A stretch of DNA of 53,493 bases from Phycisphaerae bacterium (GCA_029260055.1 JAJDDX010000097.1:1-53493), one strand, 5' to 3'. Shown: positions 16,419 through 25,470, counted from the first letter of the stretch. Translations and numbers: made by a program. The notes: generated by a model from the sequence alone, not told the origin.

Positions 16419-16812
16419 TATAGGATGGGTTGTTGATGACCGGGCATGGAACGATCAACCTGGACTCCGTCGTCCGCGAGCTTCATGAGGCGTTTCTGAA
16501 GGCACGGAACGCACTCGTCCGAGTATTCGTCGAGTTGCACCTTGGGCCGAGATCGAGTGGCGGAGTCCGCATGTCGTGTGGCCATTCCGACGCCGGTGAA
16601 GGCCAAACGGCCGGACAAGCGGCTACGTCCGTCGTCGTGCACATGCTGCGGTGGCCGGCGAGTGAGTCTCTTAGTCTCTCTCTGGCGGCAAGCCCCGGAG
16701 ATAGGTGTACGGAGCGATTGTCTTGAGGCCGCGTGTGATTAGAATGTCGTCATCATTCGGTAGGGCGACATGCCGGCGCTTGCGGGCTGGTTGGTGTCTG
16801 TGAAACCGGGAG
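16419..16812. other. Intergenic between the two M48 genes
   Basis: This 394-bp stretch contains only short overlapping frames (for example 16430-16726 plus) with Arg- and Ser-rich, non-protein-like translations. No promoter, hairpin or repeat is evident. It may hold the promoter of the second protease. Confidence 0.35.
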
Positions 16813-18987
16813 ATGCCAACTGCTGTGAAGGCGTTCGGTCGAACATTCCAGTGCACAGGCTCATCCGTTGCGGAAGCCGAGGACTTGGCTCTGCGTTCTG
16901 CCGAGTCATTCGGGCTCGCCAAGACACGCCGTGTTGCGACTCCCGCTGGCGTGTACATTGAGCTGGCGCAACAGTGCCACTGGCCTGCCGTTATCCTGAC
17001 GATCCCTGTTCAGCGGCTGTCCATCGCGATTCGACGCTTGCGGGCGTCGGACACGCTCGAGCTTCACCTGGATCAGACGCGGTTCGCCTGGTGTCGCTGT
17101 CTCATCTGCGGCCTTGCCTGCGCAGGTGGCATACTCTGGCTCTACGGAATCGCGACGTTGTTTGCGGAACCGATACTGCCGGAACAGATCCTGTTCCCAT
17201 GTGCCGCGGCTGTTCCGATCTTCTTCGCCACTCGTCTCGTTTTGTCTGGCGGCCGGAGCGGCTTTCTAGGTCTCATCGAGGAGTTGCGGCGAGAGTTCCG
17301 AGTCCAAGGATGCGCGCTCGATGAAGTCTCCGCGCCGCATCGAGATCGGGGAGATCGCGGCGCCGCGCACTACCTGCTCTTCATACTCTCGCTCGCAGCC
17401 GCGACGTTCTTGTTGATTGAGTACCCGGACTTCGACATTGATGACGCTGGCGACCTCTGTGTGGCACTTACGATCTTCGTGGTGGTATTGTCGGGGCTCG
17501 CTGCAGCGACTGGTATTCTCGTTGCCATGCGAAGGCGTGGAGTCGAGGCGCGTTTTGCGACGTTGGCCCCGGCGCTCAGTTTCGGCATGGGGGCAATCCT
17601 CCTGACCGTGTCGCTCGGGGCGTTCTTCTTTTTCGGAAGCATCGACACAGAAGGCTGGTTCGCTGCGTTCTACTCGCGCCAGTTACTAGCGCGTGCGGCA
17701 GGCGAGATCATAGTGGGACCGAGCGGGCCCGTGCCCGCGGCCGTGATCGAGGAGAAACTCGGCCAGGTTCGCTCAATGATGGTTTTTCTGCTGACTCTGC
17801 CTTGCCTGGCCTGGCTCATGGCGGCGGCATTCATCTGGAAGAGCCTCCGTGGCATAGACTTGATCACCCAGATCTGCCGGCGCATCGGTGCCGACATAAC
17901 GACGGAAGGCGCTCGACTGGCTGCATCCGGGGAACGGTTCCTGAAGTGGTTTCGATTCTCGTTTGCGACGATGTGGGTTTGCTGCGGCGTCTTTGTTGTC
18001 GCGGGTTATGGCGCGATCATCACCGTCATCGTAAGCTGCGTGCGCTTCCTGAGTTCGCTGCCGAACGAGGAACCGGTCGGGGTGATCATAGGTACGGCTT
18101 CAGCAGTGTCCCTTGCCCTTGGCTATGAACAAGTGTCGGCCGGCGTGCTCACGGCTTCTTGGATCGCTTGGATCGGGATCTGCGCTGTGGCGCTGGCTGT
18201 ACCTGGCGTCTCTCTCGGACAGCGTTTTGTGCAGCGGTTACGAGCGTTTCGCCAGCTCAGTGAAACACCCGATGCGCACACAGGGTTGTTGCTCGCTCAG
18301 GTCGGCGTGGCGGTGAAGATCCTCGCCCGACGTGCCGGTTGCGCGATTCCGAATGTAACGATCATCGAGGCTGGGCGCCCATACGCCATGGCGTTTGAGT
18401 TCGGGTGGATTCGACCGCAACGGTTCATCGCAGTGTCCCCCGAGGCGATTCGCACATTGAATCCCGTTGACCTAGAGGCGCTTCTCGCACATGAGATGGC
18501 GCATCTTGTCTGCGGGCACTGCCGGCGGCACAACCTATTGCAGTGGCTCGGAAGGCTCACGCTCATGGGCGGAACCTTCGTGGGCGGTCTTGAGGACAGC
18601 TTCGGTCACGAACGCGTAGCCGACCGCCTCGCGCTGACCCGGTTTGGCGTATCTCGGGAGGCACTGCAGAGCTGCCTGATGGTCACGCACGCGGCGTCTT
18701 CGGTTTGCGCCCTCGTACCTTTGGAGCGGCACACGGGGCAAGGCCTGCCATTTGCGGCCACAGCCGATCTGCCGTCTGAATCCAACGCCCAGCGCAATCT
18801 TCTTCGCGAATTCCGCGGACAGATAACCGAGTGGCTAGCGTATTACTTCGCCGATACGACGCTTGCGTATTGGCATCCGTCTCTTCAGGAGCGAATGCGG
18901 AACCTGTCGGAAGAACTGGCGATCGACACTCAGGAGGCGCGCCTCGTCGAGGATGATGACGCTCGAATGGAGGTCCGCCGAACGTAG
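16813..18987 (+). CDS. Membrane M48-family metalloprotease (paralogue 2)
   Basis: A 724-residue paralogue of the preceding M48 gene with the same layout: many hydrophobic spans, then a peptidase domain with HEMAHL near residue 559 and the third zinc ligand in GHERVADRLA. The shared core (CGHCRRHN, LQWLGRLT, GGTFV, EDSFG) indicates tandem duplication, while the N-terminal halves have diverged, so the copies probably recognise different inputs or substrates. ATG 16813 is the first possible start in the frame, since a stop lies at 16801-16803; the Shine-Dalgarno signal is poor. The next gene is a soluble winged-helix protein on the same strand 80 bp on. Confidence 0.8.
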   Translation: MPTAVKAFGRTFQCTGSSVAEAEDLALRSAESFGLAKTRRVATPAGVYIELAQQCHWPAVILTIPVQRLSIAIRRLRASDTLELHLDQTRFAWCRCLICGLACAGGILWLYGIATLFAEPILPEQILFPCAAAVPIFFATRLVLSGGRSGFLGLIEELRREFRVQGCALDEVSAPHRDRGDRGAAHYLLFILSLAAATFLLIEYPDFDIDDAGDLCVALTIFVVVLSGLAAATGILVAMRRRGVEARFATLAPALSFGMGAILLTVSLGAFFFFGSIDTEGWFAAFYSRQLLARAAGEIIVGPSGPVPAAVIEEKLGQVRSMMVFLLTLPCLAWLMAAAFIWKSLRGIDLITQICRRIGADITTEGARLAASGERFLKWFRFSFATMWVCCGVFVVAGYGAIITVIVSCVRFLSSLPNEEPVGVIIGTASAVSLALGYEQVSAGVLTASWIAWIGICAVALAVPGVSLGQRFVQRLRAFRQLSETPDAHTGLLLAQVGVAVKILARRAGCAIPNVTIIEAGRPYAMAFEFGWIRPQRFIAVSPEAIRTLNPVDLEALLAHEMAHLVCGHCRRHNLLQWLGRLTLMGGTFVGGLEDSFGHERVADRLALTRFGVSREALQSCLMVTHAASSVCALVPLERHTGQGLPFAATADLPSESNAQRNLLREFRGQITEWLAYYFADTTLAYWHPSLQERMRNLSEELAIDTQEARLVEDDDARMEVRRT

Positions 18988-19070
18988 AGCGGGTACACAT
19001 GACCTTCCTTGAACCGTCGGCGCCGCCATGCGAAGCGTGGCCGGAGCAATAAACTCGTGAGGTGCCAACC

Positions 19071-20102
19071 ATGTACGACGAACTGACGAATAACTTGGAT
19101 CCGCTGATATATGATCTCGCGAGCGTCTTCGTGGCCGAGCACTATTCCTGGGAGCTTGAAAGCGTTCCGATCATCCATGATCTATTGGAGAAACACCTCG
19201 CCACCACTGAGGGCAGCAGTACAACGCAGGGTGATGCCAAGTGGTTGCGTGGCGGCCTGCCATTTGCGGATGATCGAGCCGAACAGCTGGTCAGTCCTTT
19301 TGTGCTTCTGACGCTTGATGCAGTCGTCCGTGAACTCCACCACCTGGGGCAGACACCCGATCTCTCCGGAATCGAAGATGCGATCCGCGGCGCGGCGAAG
19401 GCTTTTGGCGCGTCGTCGCGCCTTGTCGGTGAGCTCGCGCGTGATCTGGCACCGAAGCTGGCGAGTGCGTTCGCCGGTGACCCCACCGGCACGGATACGA
19501 CTGACAAGGTCGGTGGATCAGGGACCGCGTCAGTTTCGGAGAACCGCGTCGTGGTCGCGAGACTCGCACCAGGCACGCCGGAGGTGCAGACCAACCCATG
19601 CGATCGAGCGGATGTAGAGGCGCTACTTGCGGAAACGCCGTACGACGTGATTGTCAACGAGTTGCGTCACATTGTGATTGTCCGGCCGGAGGGTGCGGAG
19701 AAAGAGCAATCGCTCGGCAAGATCGGCAGGTCATTACGGGTCTTGCTTTGGCTGGCGTTGACGCATGTCGGAAGGACGTTCGAGTTTCAGGATCTTCGCA
19801 CCCGTTTGGGTTACGGCGAGACGTTGGACGAGACACAGTTCTCACAACTCGTGTACCAGTATCGCAACCGCCTCCGTCGGTTACTCGGAACGGGCGCCGT
19901 TTCGCTCAAGAAGAAGCGTCGTCCGCCGGTCGGGCGCAAGTCGGGCGCTGCGCCGGTCGGCGACACGCATGCTACGCTGATTGAACGAATGCTGACTCCC
20001 GGCGGCGTACGGACATACCACGTCCCAGCGAGCGGTTGGACGTTCTGCTGGGTCCGTAGTGACTCAGATGTGGCTAGAAGCGCGCTGCTTCGAACGCGTT
20101 AA
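19071..20102 (+). CDS. Protein with C-terminal OmpR-type winged helix
   Basis: A 343-residue soluble protein. The N-terminal 160 residues are helical and of unknown family, then comes a low-complexity Thr/Gly/Ser linker (about 145-175), then a C-terminal domain with LGKIGRSLRVLLWLALTH, YRNRLRRLLG and VPASGWTFCWVR, which fits a winged helix of the OmpR/PhoB effector type (recognition helix followed by a beta-hairpin wing). Start ATG 19071 has AGGTG 7 nt upstream; a GTG at 19062 is an alternative. It follows two membrane proteases on the same strand, so it might be released or regulated by them. That link is inference. Confidence 0.55.
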   Translation: MYDELTNNLDPLIYDLASVFVAEHYSWELESVPIIHDLLEKHLATTEGSSTTQGDAKWLRGGLPFADDRAEQLVSPFVLLTLDAVVRELHHLGQTPDLSGIEDAIRGAAKAFGASSRLVGELARDLAPKLASAFAGDPTGTDTTDKVGGSGTASVSENRVVVARLAPGTPEVQTNPCDRADVEALLAETPYDVIVNELRHIVIVRPEGAEKEQSLGKIGRSLRVLLWLALTHVGRTFEFQDLRTRLGYGETLDETQFSQLVYQYRNRLRRLLGTGAVSLKKKRRPPVGRKSGAAPVGDTHATLIERMLTPGGVRTYHVPASGWTFCWVRSDSDVARSALLRTR

Positions 20103-20683
20103 GCGGTATTGGCACGGCCGTCGGACGACCAGTAGGGGAGGCCTGACGTTGCGAAGAGCCCATTCACCGCGTCTGAACCCGACGCGCAGCGGACAAGCAA
20201 TTGTGCCAGAGCTGCCTCCGCGGTTTTCACATCGTCGCGACCAAGATCTATCCGTTGGCGAACAACCTTGCTGCGACCGATGTAGCCTGCCATCCAGCAA
20301 GGCCTGACCGGTCGACCCTCGTACGCGCGCGGCGTTCGGTGCACCAGGATTCTCCGGTCCTGGTCCAAGCCTCGCTCCCCGAAGAGGCCAGCCATTAGCG
20401 CGTCAGGCGCTTGGGCAGGGCCGAGAACCCAGGTCTGGAGTGCCATATTGACGGCAGCGTTGCCATCACCGGGCTCGTAGCTTCGAGAATAGGCCAGCCT
20501 GCGGCAGCGAGCCGTTGCGACCCATGCCGTGGCTTCCTCGGGAGTGGCGAACGCGGTTTCCCGCGGCCTGAACATCAAGGGCGTCTTCGGAGCCAACTGG
20601 CGAATCGTCTCGAGATCATGGAGCTGCCCGGCTGTCAACAACAGGTAGTTATGTGTGTCCTGCATGACGACTTGTTTTACCAT
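20099..20683 (-). CDS. Hypothetical protein with an archaeal-type promoter
   Basis: A 194-residue soluble protein of unknown family, with a block TAFATPEEATAWVATARCRR in the first half and an Ala-rich helical C-terminus. It is convergent with the winged-helix gene, and the two overlap by 4 nt at their 3' ends. The upstream region is the best archaeal-like promoter in the window: CCGAAAG followed by ACTTATAAAAG (about 20703-20719 minus), with the TATA centre 24.5 nt before the ATG and no Shine-Dalgarno sequence. Confidence 0.55.
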   Translation of the reverse strand: MVKQVVMQDTHNYLLLTAGQLHDLETIRQLAPKTPLMFRPRETAFATPEEATAWVATARCRRLAYSRSYEPGDGNAAVNMALQTWVLGPAQAPDALMAGLFGERGLDQDRRILVHRTPRAYEGRPVRPCWMAGYIGRSKVVRQRIDLGRDDVKTAEAALAQLLVRCASGSDAVNGLFATSGLPYWSSDGRANTA

Positions 20684-20702
20684 TGATCAGGGATGACACG
20701 GG

Positions 20703-20719
20703 CTTTTATAAGTCTTTCG
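20703..20719 (-). promoter_or_regulatory. BRE + TATA-like promoter of the 20.1-20.7 kb gene
   Basis: On the minus strand CCGAAAG is followed directly by ACTTATAAAA. An A-rich BRE followed by CTTATAAA is a textbook archaeal promoter, and the spacing to the ATG at 20683 (24.5 nt) fits a leaderless transcript. Confidence 0.55.
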
Positions 20720-20892
20720 GTCCCGTGCCCGTGGGATGCACCGCGGCGACTCTCTCCCCTTCACAAATCTAAGCAGCTTCTCAAACCCGCGTCAGCGATG
20801 CGTAGGGGGCACTTCGATCATCATGATCAGCAATGAAGGCGACCCGTCGCGGGCCGCCCAACTACTGAGCACCGTAACGGAGTGATGAAACG

Positions 20893-21381
20893 ATGAACGA
20901 TGCCAAAGTGTTGATGAGCCGAGTTACCGGCATTCTGGACGACAAAGATGTTTGCTACGAGTCCTCTAAGAGCGGTCGGGTGATCAGAACCGGATCCCGC
21001 ATCGAGTGTGGCTTCGTGGAGATCCTGATCAGCGCGATCGAGGATCCCGCCCTGCTGCAAGTCCTGGTGCGTCTCCCCCTCGCGGCACCGGAGAACAAGC
21101 GACGTGACATCGCTGAGGCGATGATGAGGGTCAACGCCGATCTGTACCTGGGGCGTTTTGAACTGGACTTCCGGAAGGGGGATATGACCTTCTCCGCAAG
21201 CATCCCGTTGATGGGCACCGTGCTGAACGACGATCAGTTCCACGCAGTGCTCGGTATGGCGCTTCACTCGTGCGATCGGTACTGTCGAGCGTTTGGGCGG
21301 ATGATGTTCGATGACGATCTCACCCCGGCACAGGCGGTTGCCGAGGTCGACATGGCCGAAGGTGACGATTCTGGCTCGTAA
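20893..21381 (+). CDS. YbjN-domain protein
   Basis: A 162-residue protein resembling the YbjN/type III secretion chaperone-like fold: LQVLVRLPLAAPENKRRDIAEAMMRVNADLYLGRF followed by alternating strands and a C-terminal helix (read here in short blocks). YbjN proteins are of poorly known function and often sit near stress or secretion genes. It is the first gene of the rightward module that ends with the integrase at 29.2-30.5 kb. CGGAG lies about 15 nt before the ATG, which is rather far. Confidence 0.6.
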   Translation: MNDAKVLMSRVTGILDDKDVCYESSKSGRVIRTGSRIECGFVEILISAIEDPALLQVLVRLPLAAPENKRRDIAEAMMRVNADLYLGRFELDFRKGDMTFSASIPLMGTVLNDDQFHAVLGMALHSCDRYCRAFGRMMFDDDLTPAQAVAEVDMAEGDDSGS

Positions 21382-21440
21382 AGCCAGCCTCAGCTGCCGG
21401 AGACCAGGAAACTCGAGATTCGAGACGCTGAGAGGCCGTC

Positions 21441-21977
21441 ATGGGAACGGATTTGACTCAAGCCCGCCGGAAGGACCCACGGTGGGACGAGGTGTGCGCC
21501 TCGCTTCCCGCCGTGCGGCGCTGGCTTGAGTTGGTCGCGCAGCTGGTCGGTGAGCTCGAACCCGGAGTTCCGTCCGAGACGCTCGATCTGAACGTCGGTG
21601 TTTCGCCGTCAGTGGGGCGCACGCTAGCCGGTATGCCCGGTGTCGCGGACGACTTGGCTGCGCCGCCTAGCTCCGTGTCGGTGTCACTCGGTCGTCCTGT
21701 CGATTCTATGCCCGACGACGTCGACGAGCGCGTTCGGTTGCGCCTGCTCTTCGAGCAGTACGAGACGTGCCAGGAGGAGCTGTCATCACGGCAGTGGCGG
21801 ACCGTCTGCCTTCGGTTCCGAGATGGGCTCACGCAATCTCAGATTGGCGTGACGCTCAAGAAGAGCCGGAGTTCCGTTCACGGTCTCCTGAAGCGTGCCC
21901 ATCAGGTCAAGGAGGCGTACCGGCAGCGGCTTCGGTCGGAGCGATACCGTCTCGCGCGAAAAAACCTGAATCCATAA
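21441..21977 (+). CDS. Sigma-70 region 4-like HTH protein
   Basis: A 178-residue protein whose C-terminal part has the sigma region 4 pattern: LSSRQWRTVCLRFRDGLTQ, then QIGVTLKKSRSSVHGLLKRA. The N-terminal 110 residues are acidic and carry no region 2, so it is not a complete ECF sigma factor and may be an anti-terminator, a sigma-like activator or a plain HTH regulator. AGAGG lies 7 nt before the ATG. It is near the head of the integrative-element module and is a natural candidate for its control protein. Confidence 0.65.
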   Translation: MGTDLTQARRKDPRWDEVCASLPAVRRWLELVAQLVGELEPGVPSETLDLNVGVSPSVGRTLAGMPGVADDLAAPPSSVSVSLGRPVDSMPDDVDERVRLRLLFEQYETCQEELSSRQWRTVCLRFRDGLTQSQIGVTLKKSRSSVHGLLKRAHQVKEAYRQRLRSERYRLARKNLNP

Positions 21978-22094
21978 GTAAAAACGCGGCGCTTGACCGG
22001 GCTTCCAGGGGGACCTGCCGATGCCGACGAGGTTGCGGCGGGGCGTTGAGTGTGCCCGGTGGAGCGAATCAGACCCCTGACAGAGGAGATTGCG

Positions 22095-22382
22095 ATGAAG
22101 ATTAACTGTGGTGTTCCCGGTTCGGACCGGTTGCCGCCGGCGTATAGGCGCGCGGCCAACCTGCGAACAGACCTCGGCCGAGCCGTTGGCCTGTACGCCA
22201 TCGGCGATAGGTCAGACGTGGTCTTGCGAACGCTGGCGCAAGGCAAAGCAGCCTATGACCAGATCGGCGCGCGAATCCCGGTTCCTCTCGGCATCAAGCC
22301 GGTCGAGTGGGCGGGGATTCTGGATGCGTTGAAGAAGCGCTACGTCTTGAAGCCCTTCGACCACACGCCGCAGGCCGCCTAA
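22095..22382 (+). CDS. Hypothetical 95-residue protein
   Basis: A small basic protein of unknown family with a helical centre (DRSDVVLRTLAQGKAAYDQIG) and a motif PLGIKPVEWAGILDALKKRY near the C-terminus. A strong GAGGAGA Shine-Dalgarno site lies 7 nt before ATG 22095. It is followed after 12 bp by a small membrane protein gene, so the two are probably co-translated. Confidence 0.6.
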   Translation: MKINCGVPGSDRLPPAYRRAANLRTDLGRAVGLYAIGDRSDVVLRTLAQGKAAYDQIGARIPVPLGIKPVEWAGILDALKKRYVLKPFDHTPQAA

Positions 22383-22394
22383 GGGAGTCGACCC

Positions 22395-22574
22395 ATGAAC
22401 CCCTGGAAACAGACCATCCTCTACCTGTTGCGCGATATCCTGCGATTCGCGATCTGGCTCGTGCTCGTGATCAACGGGCTTCTGTTCGCAATCTTCTCCG
22501 TCGCGTTCGTCTACCAGCTCCTGCGCCACCTGTGGACTTGGTGCGATCGCGTTCTCTTTCCCGGCACGTGGTGA
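22395..22574 (+). CDS. Small membrane protein (59 residues)
   Basis: This short gene has AAGGGAG 7 nt before its ATG. The protein is dominated by one long hydrophobic stretch (about 15-42; LRFAIWLVLVINGLLFAIF) with Trp and Arg at both ends, so it should be an inner-membrane protein with one or two spans. No homology is recognised. Small membrane proteins of this type are common next to VirD4-like coupling ATPases, and one lies 0.4 kb downstream. Confidence 0.6.
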   Translation: MNPWKQTILYLLRDILRFAIWLVLVINGLLFAIFSVAFVYQLLRHLWTWCDRVLFPGTW

Positions 22575-22611
22575 TCAGAGGCGGCGTCTGCAAGACCCGG
22601 ATGGTGAATTC

Positions 22612-23010
22612 ATGCAACCGATTCGCGGCGAACGAGAACGGGAAGTCATCCATGATCCCTGGGATCAAGACGAGCAACAGGTCGGACAAAACGACACGAC
22701 ACACATCCTCAACGACGAAGGCGCGATCGAGTCGCTTCGTACCGGGCGCCGGGTCGCCTGCGTGTGTGGATGTCTCAAGCCAGCGGGGGGCTTCTGCGCC
22801 GCATGCACCAAGCCCGTGTGCGTGGATTGCTACGGTTTTTGTAGCAGTTGTTTTATGCCTCTGTGTCCGCGCCACAGCGTGTTCAGCCGAATCGAAGATG
22901 GTTCAACCGCGCGCCTCTGTCGGGCGTGTGGCGGGACATCGGCACGCAAGCGGCTTCTGCGCGGTGTTGTGCGAGGTGTGTTGTCTCCCTTCATCCGGTT
23001 CGACGACTGA
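22612..23010 (+). CDS. Cys-rich zinc-finger protein
   Basis: A 132-residue protein with about twelve cysteines between residues 48 and 110, in the order CVCGC, CAAC, CVDC, CSSC, CPRH and CRAC; the spacing fits several structural zinc sites resembling B-box or double-zinc-ribbon domains. The N-terminus is charged, and a short basic C-terminal helix (RKRLLRGVVRGVL) follows the last pair. It ends one base before the start of the coupling-type ATPase. It is probably a structural or nucleic-acid-binding accessory protein of that ATPase. Confidence 0.6.
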   Translation: MQPIRGEREREVIHDPWDQDEQQVGQNDTTHILNDEGAIESLRTGRRVACVCGCLKPAGGFCAACTKPVCVDCYGFCSSCFMPLCPRHSVFSRIEDGSTARLCRACGGTSARKRLLRGVVRGVLSPFIRFDD

Positions 23011-23011
23011 T

Positions 23012-24790
23012 ATGACCAAGGATCCATCATCCCATCTCATCGAAGATCTGCTTTACGCGTACGAGCATCGGCTGCTTACCGATCCGGTCGGTCAGGCGGT
23101 CGACCGTTCCATCGCCGCCGGCGTTCAGGGTAAGTTCGACATGGCGGAGCTCACGCGCCGGGTCGGGAAACACCAAACGGCGCAGCGGTTTGCCGGGCCG
23201 TTTCGTCGGCATGAACTAACGCGGGGCGCCATCCTCCTCGGGCACGATCTTCAGGGCAGGGCGGTGCGGATACCGGTTCAGCCGTTGTGCGCTCACAGCC
23301 TTACACTCGGAGGCAGTGGATCCGGGAAGACCACGAAATCTCGCTGGCAGATTCTCCAGGTCGCGTCGCGGGTGCCGGGCCTGTGGCTCTTCGATTTCCG
23401 GAAACGCGAATACGCCTGCCTCGTGCCTTACCTCGCCGCACTCGGCGTCGATTTGATCGTGGTGCCGGCACGCTCCTTGAAACTCAACCCCCTTCAGCTA
23501 CCGGCGGGTGTCGATCCGCACAGCTGGGCGTCACGGGTTGCGGACATGCTCGTTCAGGTGTTCAGGTTGCCGGCTCGGGCCACCAAGCTCCTGCAGCTCA
23601 CGGTGATCGATCTGTTCGAACGGCGCGGCGTGCTGCGGGGGACGGACGACTATCCTACCCTCTTCGATCTGCGTGAGGCGATCGCACGTAACGTTGCGGC
23701 GAATCCGCAGGCTCGTGCGGCGATCGTCGACGTCCTGGACCCGGTGTTGATGTCGCTGCGGTCTGTACTTGCCTACCGGCGCGGGTGGTCGAGTCAGGAT
23801 CTCGCGCAGCACCGGATCGTGTTCGAGCTGGATGGTGTCGGCGAGGTCGAGAAGGACCTGATCCTGTCAAGCCTCGTACTTCCAGAATTCACGTCCCGCG
23901 TGGCTCGGGGGATCTCCAATCGGAGCATGAACCTCTGGATCTGCTGCGACGAAGCCGCTCGGCTCGTGTCGACCTCGACAACCGCGGGAGGGATGGCCGA
24001 CCTGATCGGCCTGATACGGGGGTCGGGTCTCGGTTTGGATTTGTCGATTCAATCGGCCGACATCGCCCCCGCCGTGCTATCCAATACGGCCAGCAAGTTC
24101 ATCGGTCGCTGCGGAAGCAGTCGCGACTACGATTCCATCGCCTCGGCGATGGGGCTAAGTCCGGACCAGCGCAAGCAACTCGCCACGGTGCTGGTGCCCG
24201 GCGTGTTCGTCGGCCAGGTCGGCGAGGGTGATTGGCGACATCCGTTCATCTACCGGGTGCCGGACGTGGATCTATCCGAACCGCCACATGTGGCGATGCC
24301 GCCGGGCGGCTCGGTGCCGGTAGGTCTGCTGCCCAGACCGCAAGCTGGCGCCGGTGCTGATGTCACCTGCGATCACGCATCCGGACGCCATGCCGATGTT
24401 CTAGGGTCGCTACCGATCGAGCCGGCGCCGGAGTTCGCTGATTGGCACTTCGATCCGGCGCGACGACGGGCGACGGCGACATCCCCGGCGGATTCACAAA
24501 CCGATACCCATGCCGCCCAACCGAATAACCCGCCGCACGTAAACGGACCCACCGAGACCCTGAGTGATGCGGAGCGGAGGTTCCTGCGGGCCGTGATCGA
24601 CCATCCCGGCACTGTCTCGAGTGGGTTGGCCAGGCTCGCCAGTATCGGGACTCATCAGGCGATTGCGGTGCGGAAGCGGCTGATCGAGCGTGGCCTCGTT
24701 CGTGAGCACCGCGTCAACACGTCGAATCGGGGTCGAGCTTCCATCGTACTAGAACCGCTGCCGGCGGGACTGGCGGCCATGCAAACCTAG
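23012..24790 (+). CDS. VirD4/HerA-like coupling ATPase with C-terminal winged helix
   Basis: A 592-residue ATPase of the VirD4/TraG/HerA superfamily. Walker A is GGSGSGKTTKS (near residue 100), Walker B is in MNLWICCDEAARLV, and SIQSADIAP is the following sensor-like block. The C-terminal 80 residues (LSDAERRFLRAVIDHPG, then GLVREHRVNTSNRGR) form a winged helix. No N-terminal membrane spans are present, unlike classical VirD4. Such motors pump DNA during conjugative or related transfer. It stands between a Cys-rich protein and a nuclease-like protein. The frame is open upstream, but I start at ATG 23012 because the Cys-rich gene ends there. Confidence 0.8.
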   Translation: MTKDPSSHLIEDLLYAYEHRLLTDPVGQAVDRSIAAGVQGKFDMAELTRRVGKHQTAQRFAGPFRRHELTRGAILLGHDLQGRAVRIPVQPLCAHSLTLGGSGSGKTTKSRWQILQVASRVPGLWLFDFRKREYACLVPYLAALGVDLIVVPARSLKLNPLQLPAGVDPHSWASRVADMLVQVFRLPARATKLLQLTVIDLFERRGVLRGTDDYPTLFDLREAIARNVAANPQARAAIVDVLDPVLMSLRSVLAYRRGWSSQDLAQHRIVFELDGVGEVEKDLILSSLVLPEFTSRVARGISNRSMNLWICCDEAARLVSTSTTAGGMADLIGLIRGSGLGLDLSIQSADIAPAVLSNTASKFIGRCGSSRDYDSIASAMGLSPDQRKQLATVLVPGVFVGQVGEGDWRHPFIYRVPDVDLSEPPHVAMPPGGSVPVGLLPRPQAGAGADVTCDHASGRHADVLGSLPIEPAPEFADWHFDPARRRATATSPADSQTDTHAAQPNNPPHVNGPTETLSDAERRFLRAVIDHPGTVSSGLARLASIGTHQAIAVRKRLIERGLVREHRVNTSNRGRASIVLEPLPAGLAAMQT

Positions 24791-24807
24791 GACAGGGGGA
24801 CATATTC

Positions 24808-25197
24808 GTGCGAGGTAGATATCTGCACAACGAATTGATGGTTCATCCGCTGGCCGGAGCTTTCGATTGCGAAGACTGGCAGACCGATCTCGAGGTCCCC
24901 ATTCGGATGGGCGAGACGATCGGCTTCGTGGATCTGGTGGCGGAGCGGGAGGGCTATTGCATCGCCGTCGAGGCGGAGTGCTCCGCCGCGCGGGTCGAGC
25001 GTGACCTTGATAAGGCCCAGGCCCTGCGGGCGGATGAGCTCTGGATCGTGACGCCGACTCGTCGGGTGGCCGACGCGGTGCAGCGCAGGCTCGGTCGGCT
25101 GCTCATTCCGGTCGATCCGGACAGCATTTGTGTGCTGACACAAGGCCAGGCGCTGCATCGGGTTACGTCTTGTTTGCCGCTGATTGCCGGGCGGTAA
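24808..25197 (+). CDS. PD-(D/E)XK-like small protein paired with the ATPase
   Basis: A 129-residue protein with the core pattern of a restriction-endonuclease-like fold: IGFVDLVAEREGYCIAVEAE, giving Asp near 42 and the pair E53/E55, then the strand ADELWIVTPTR. The canonical lysine of the ExK motif is not obvious, as the second position is Glu. The same D...VExE arrangement occurs in the fused C-terminus of the HerA-like ATPase at 12.1-14.1 kb, so the two are probably related modules. The start is GTG 24808 with AGGGGGA about 9 nt upstream. It may be a nuclease or a DNA-binding relic. Confidence 0.5.
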   Translation: MRGRYLHNELMVHPLAGAFDCEDWQTDLEVPIRMGETIGFVDLVAEREGYCIAVEAECSAARVERDLDKAQALRADELWIVTPTRRVADAVQRRLGRLLIPVDPDSICVLTQGQALHRVTSCLPLIAGR

Positions 25198-25236
25198 GGC
25201 AACATACAAACCGGCAAAGAAAGGAACACTGGACCC

Positions 25237-25470
25237 TTGGAAATCAGATGGACCAACGTGGCGGCGTTCGGGATTGCGGTCGTTGCTGCCGTACTAGCCC
25301 TGCGTCACCGCGGTGACGTGCAAGCGGCGCTGTCGACGGTTTCTGCGATCGGGCCGGGGCACACCCCGGATGAGCAGATCCGAGGTTTGTGCGTGCTCGG
25401 CGTCATCCTCGTGACGCTGGTTGTGATCATTCGGCTGGCCATCGCAGGCAACGGGAGGAAGGACAAGTGA
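25237..25470 (+). CDS. Small membrane protein (77 residues)
   Basis: A protein with two hydrophobic segments (about 8-22 and 50-70; VLGVILVTLVVIIRLAIAG) and a basic tail, so probably a double-spanning inner-membrane protein. It starts with TTG at 25237; the stop codon overlaps the GTG start of the GrpE-like gene (GTGA), tying the two together. No family is recognised. Confidence 0.5.
   Translation: MEIRWTNVAAFGIAVVAAVLALRHRGDVQAALSTVSAIGPGHTPDEQIRGLCVLGVILVTLVVIIRLAIAGNGRKDK

Noticed and set aside
22307-23011. Upstream extension of the VirD4-like ATPase frame
   Set aside because: The extension overlaps three better-supported genes in other frames, and its translation is low-complexity; the conserved protein starts at 23012.
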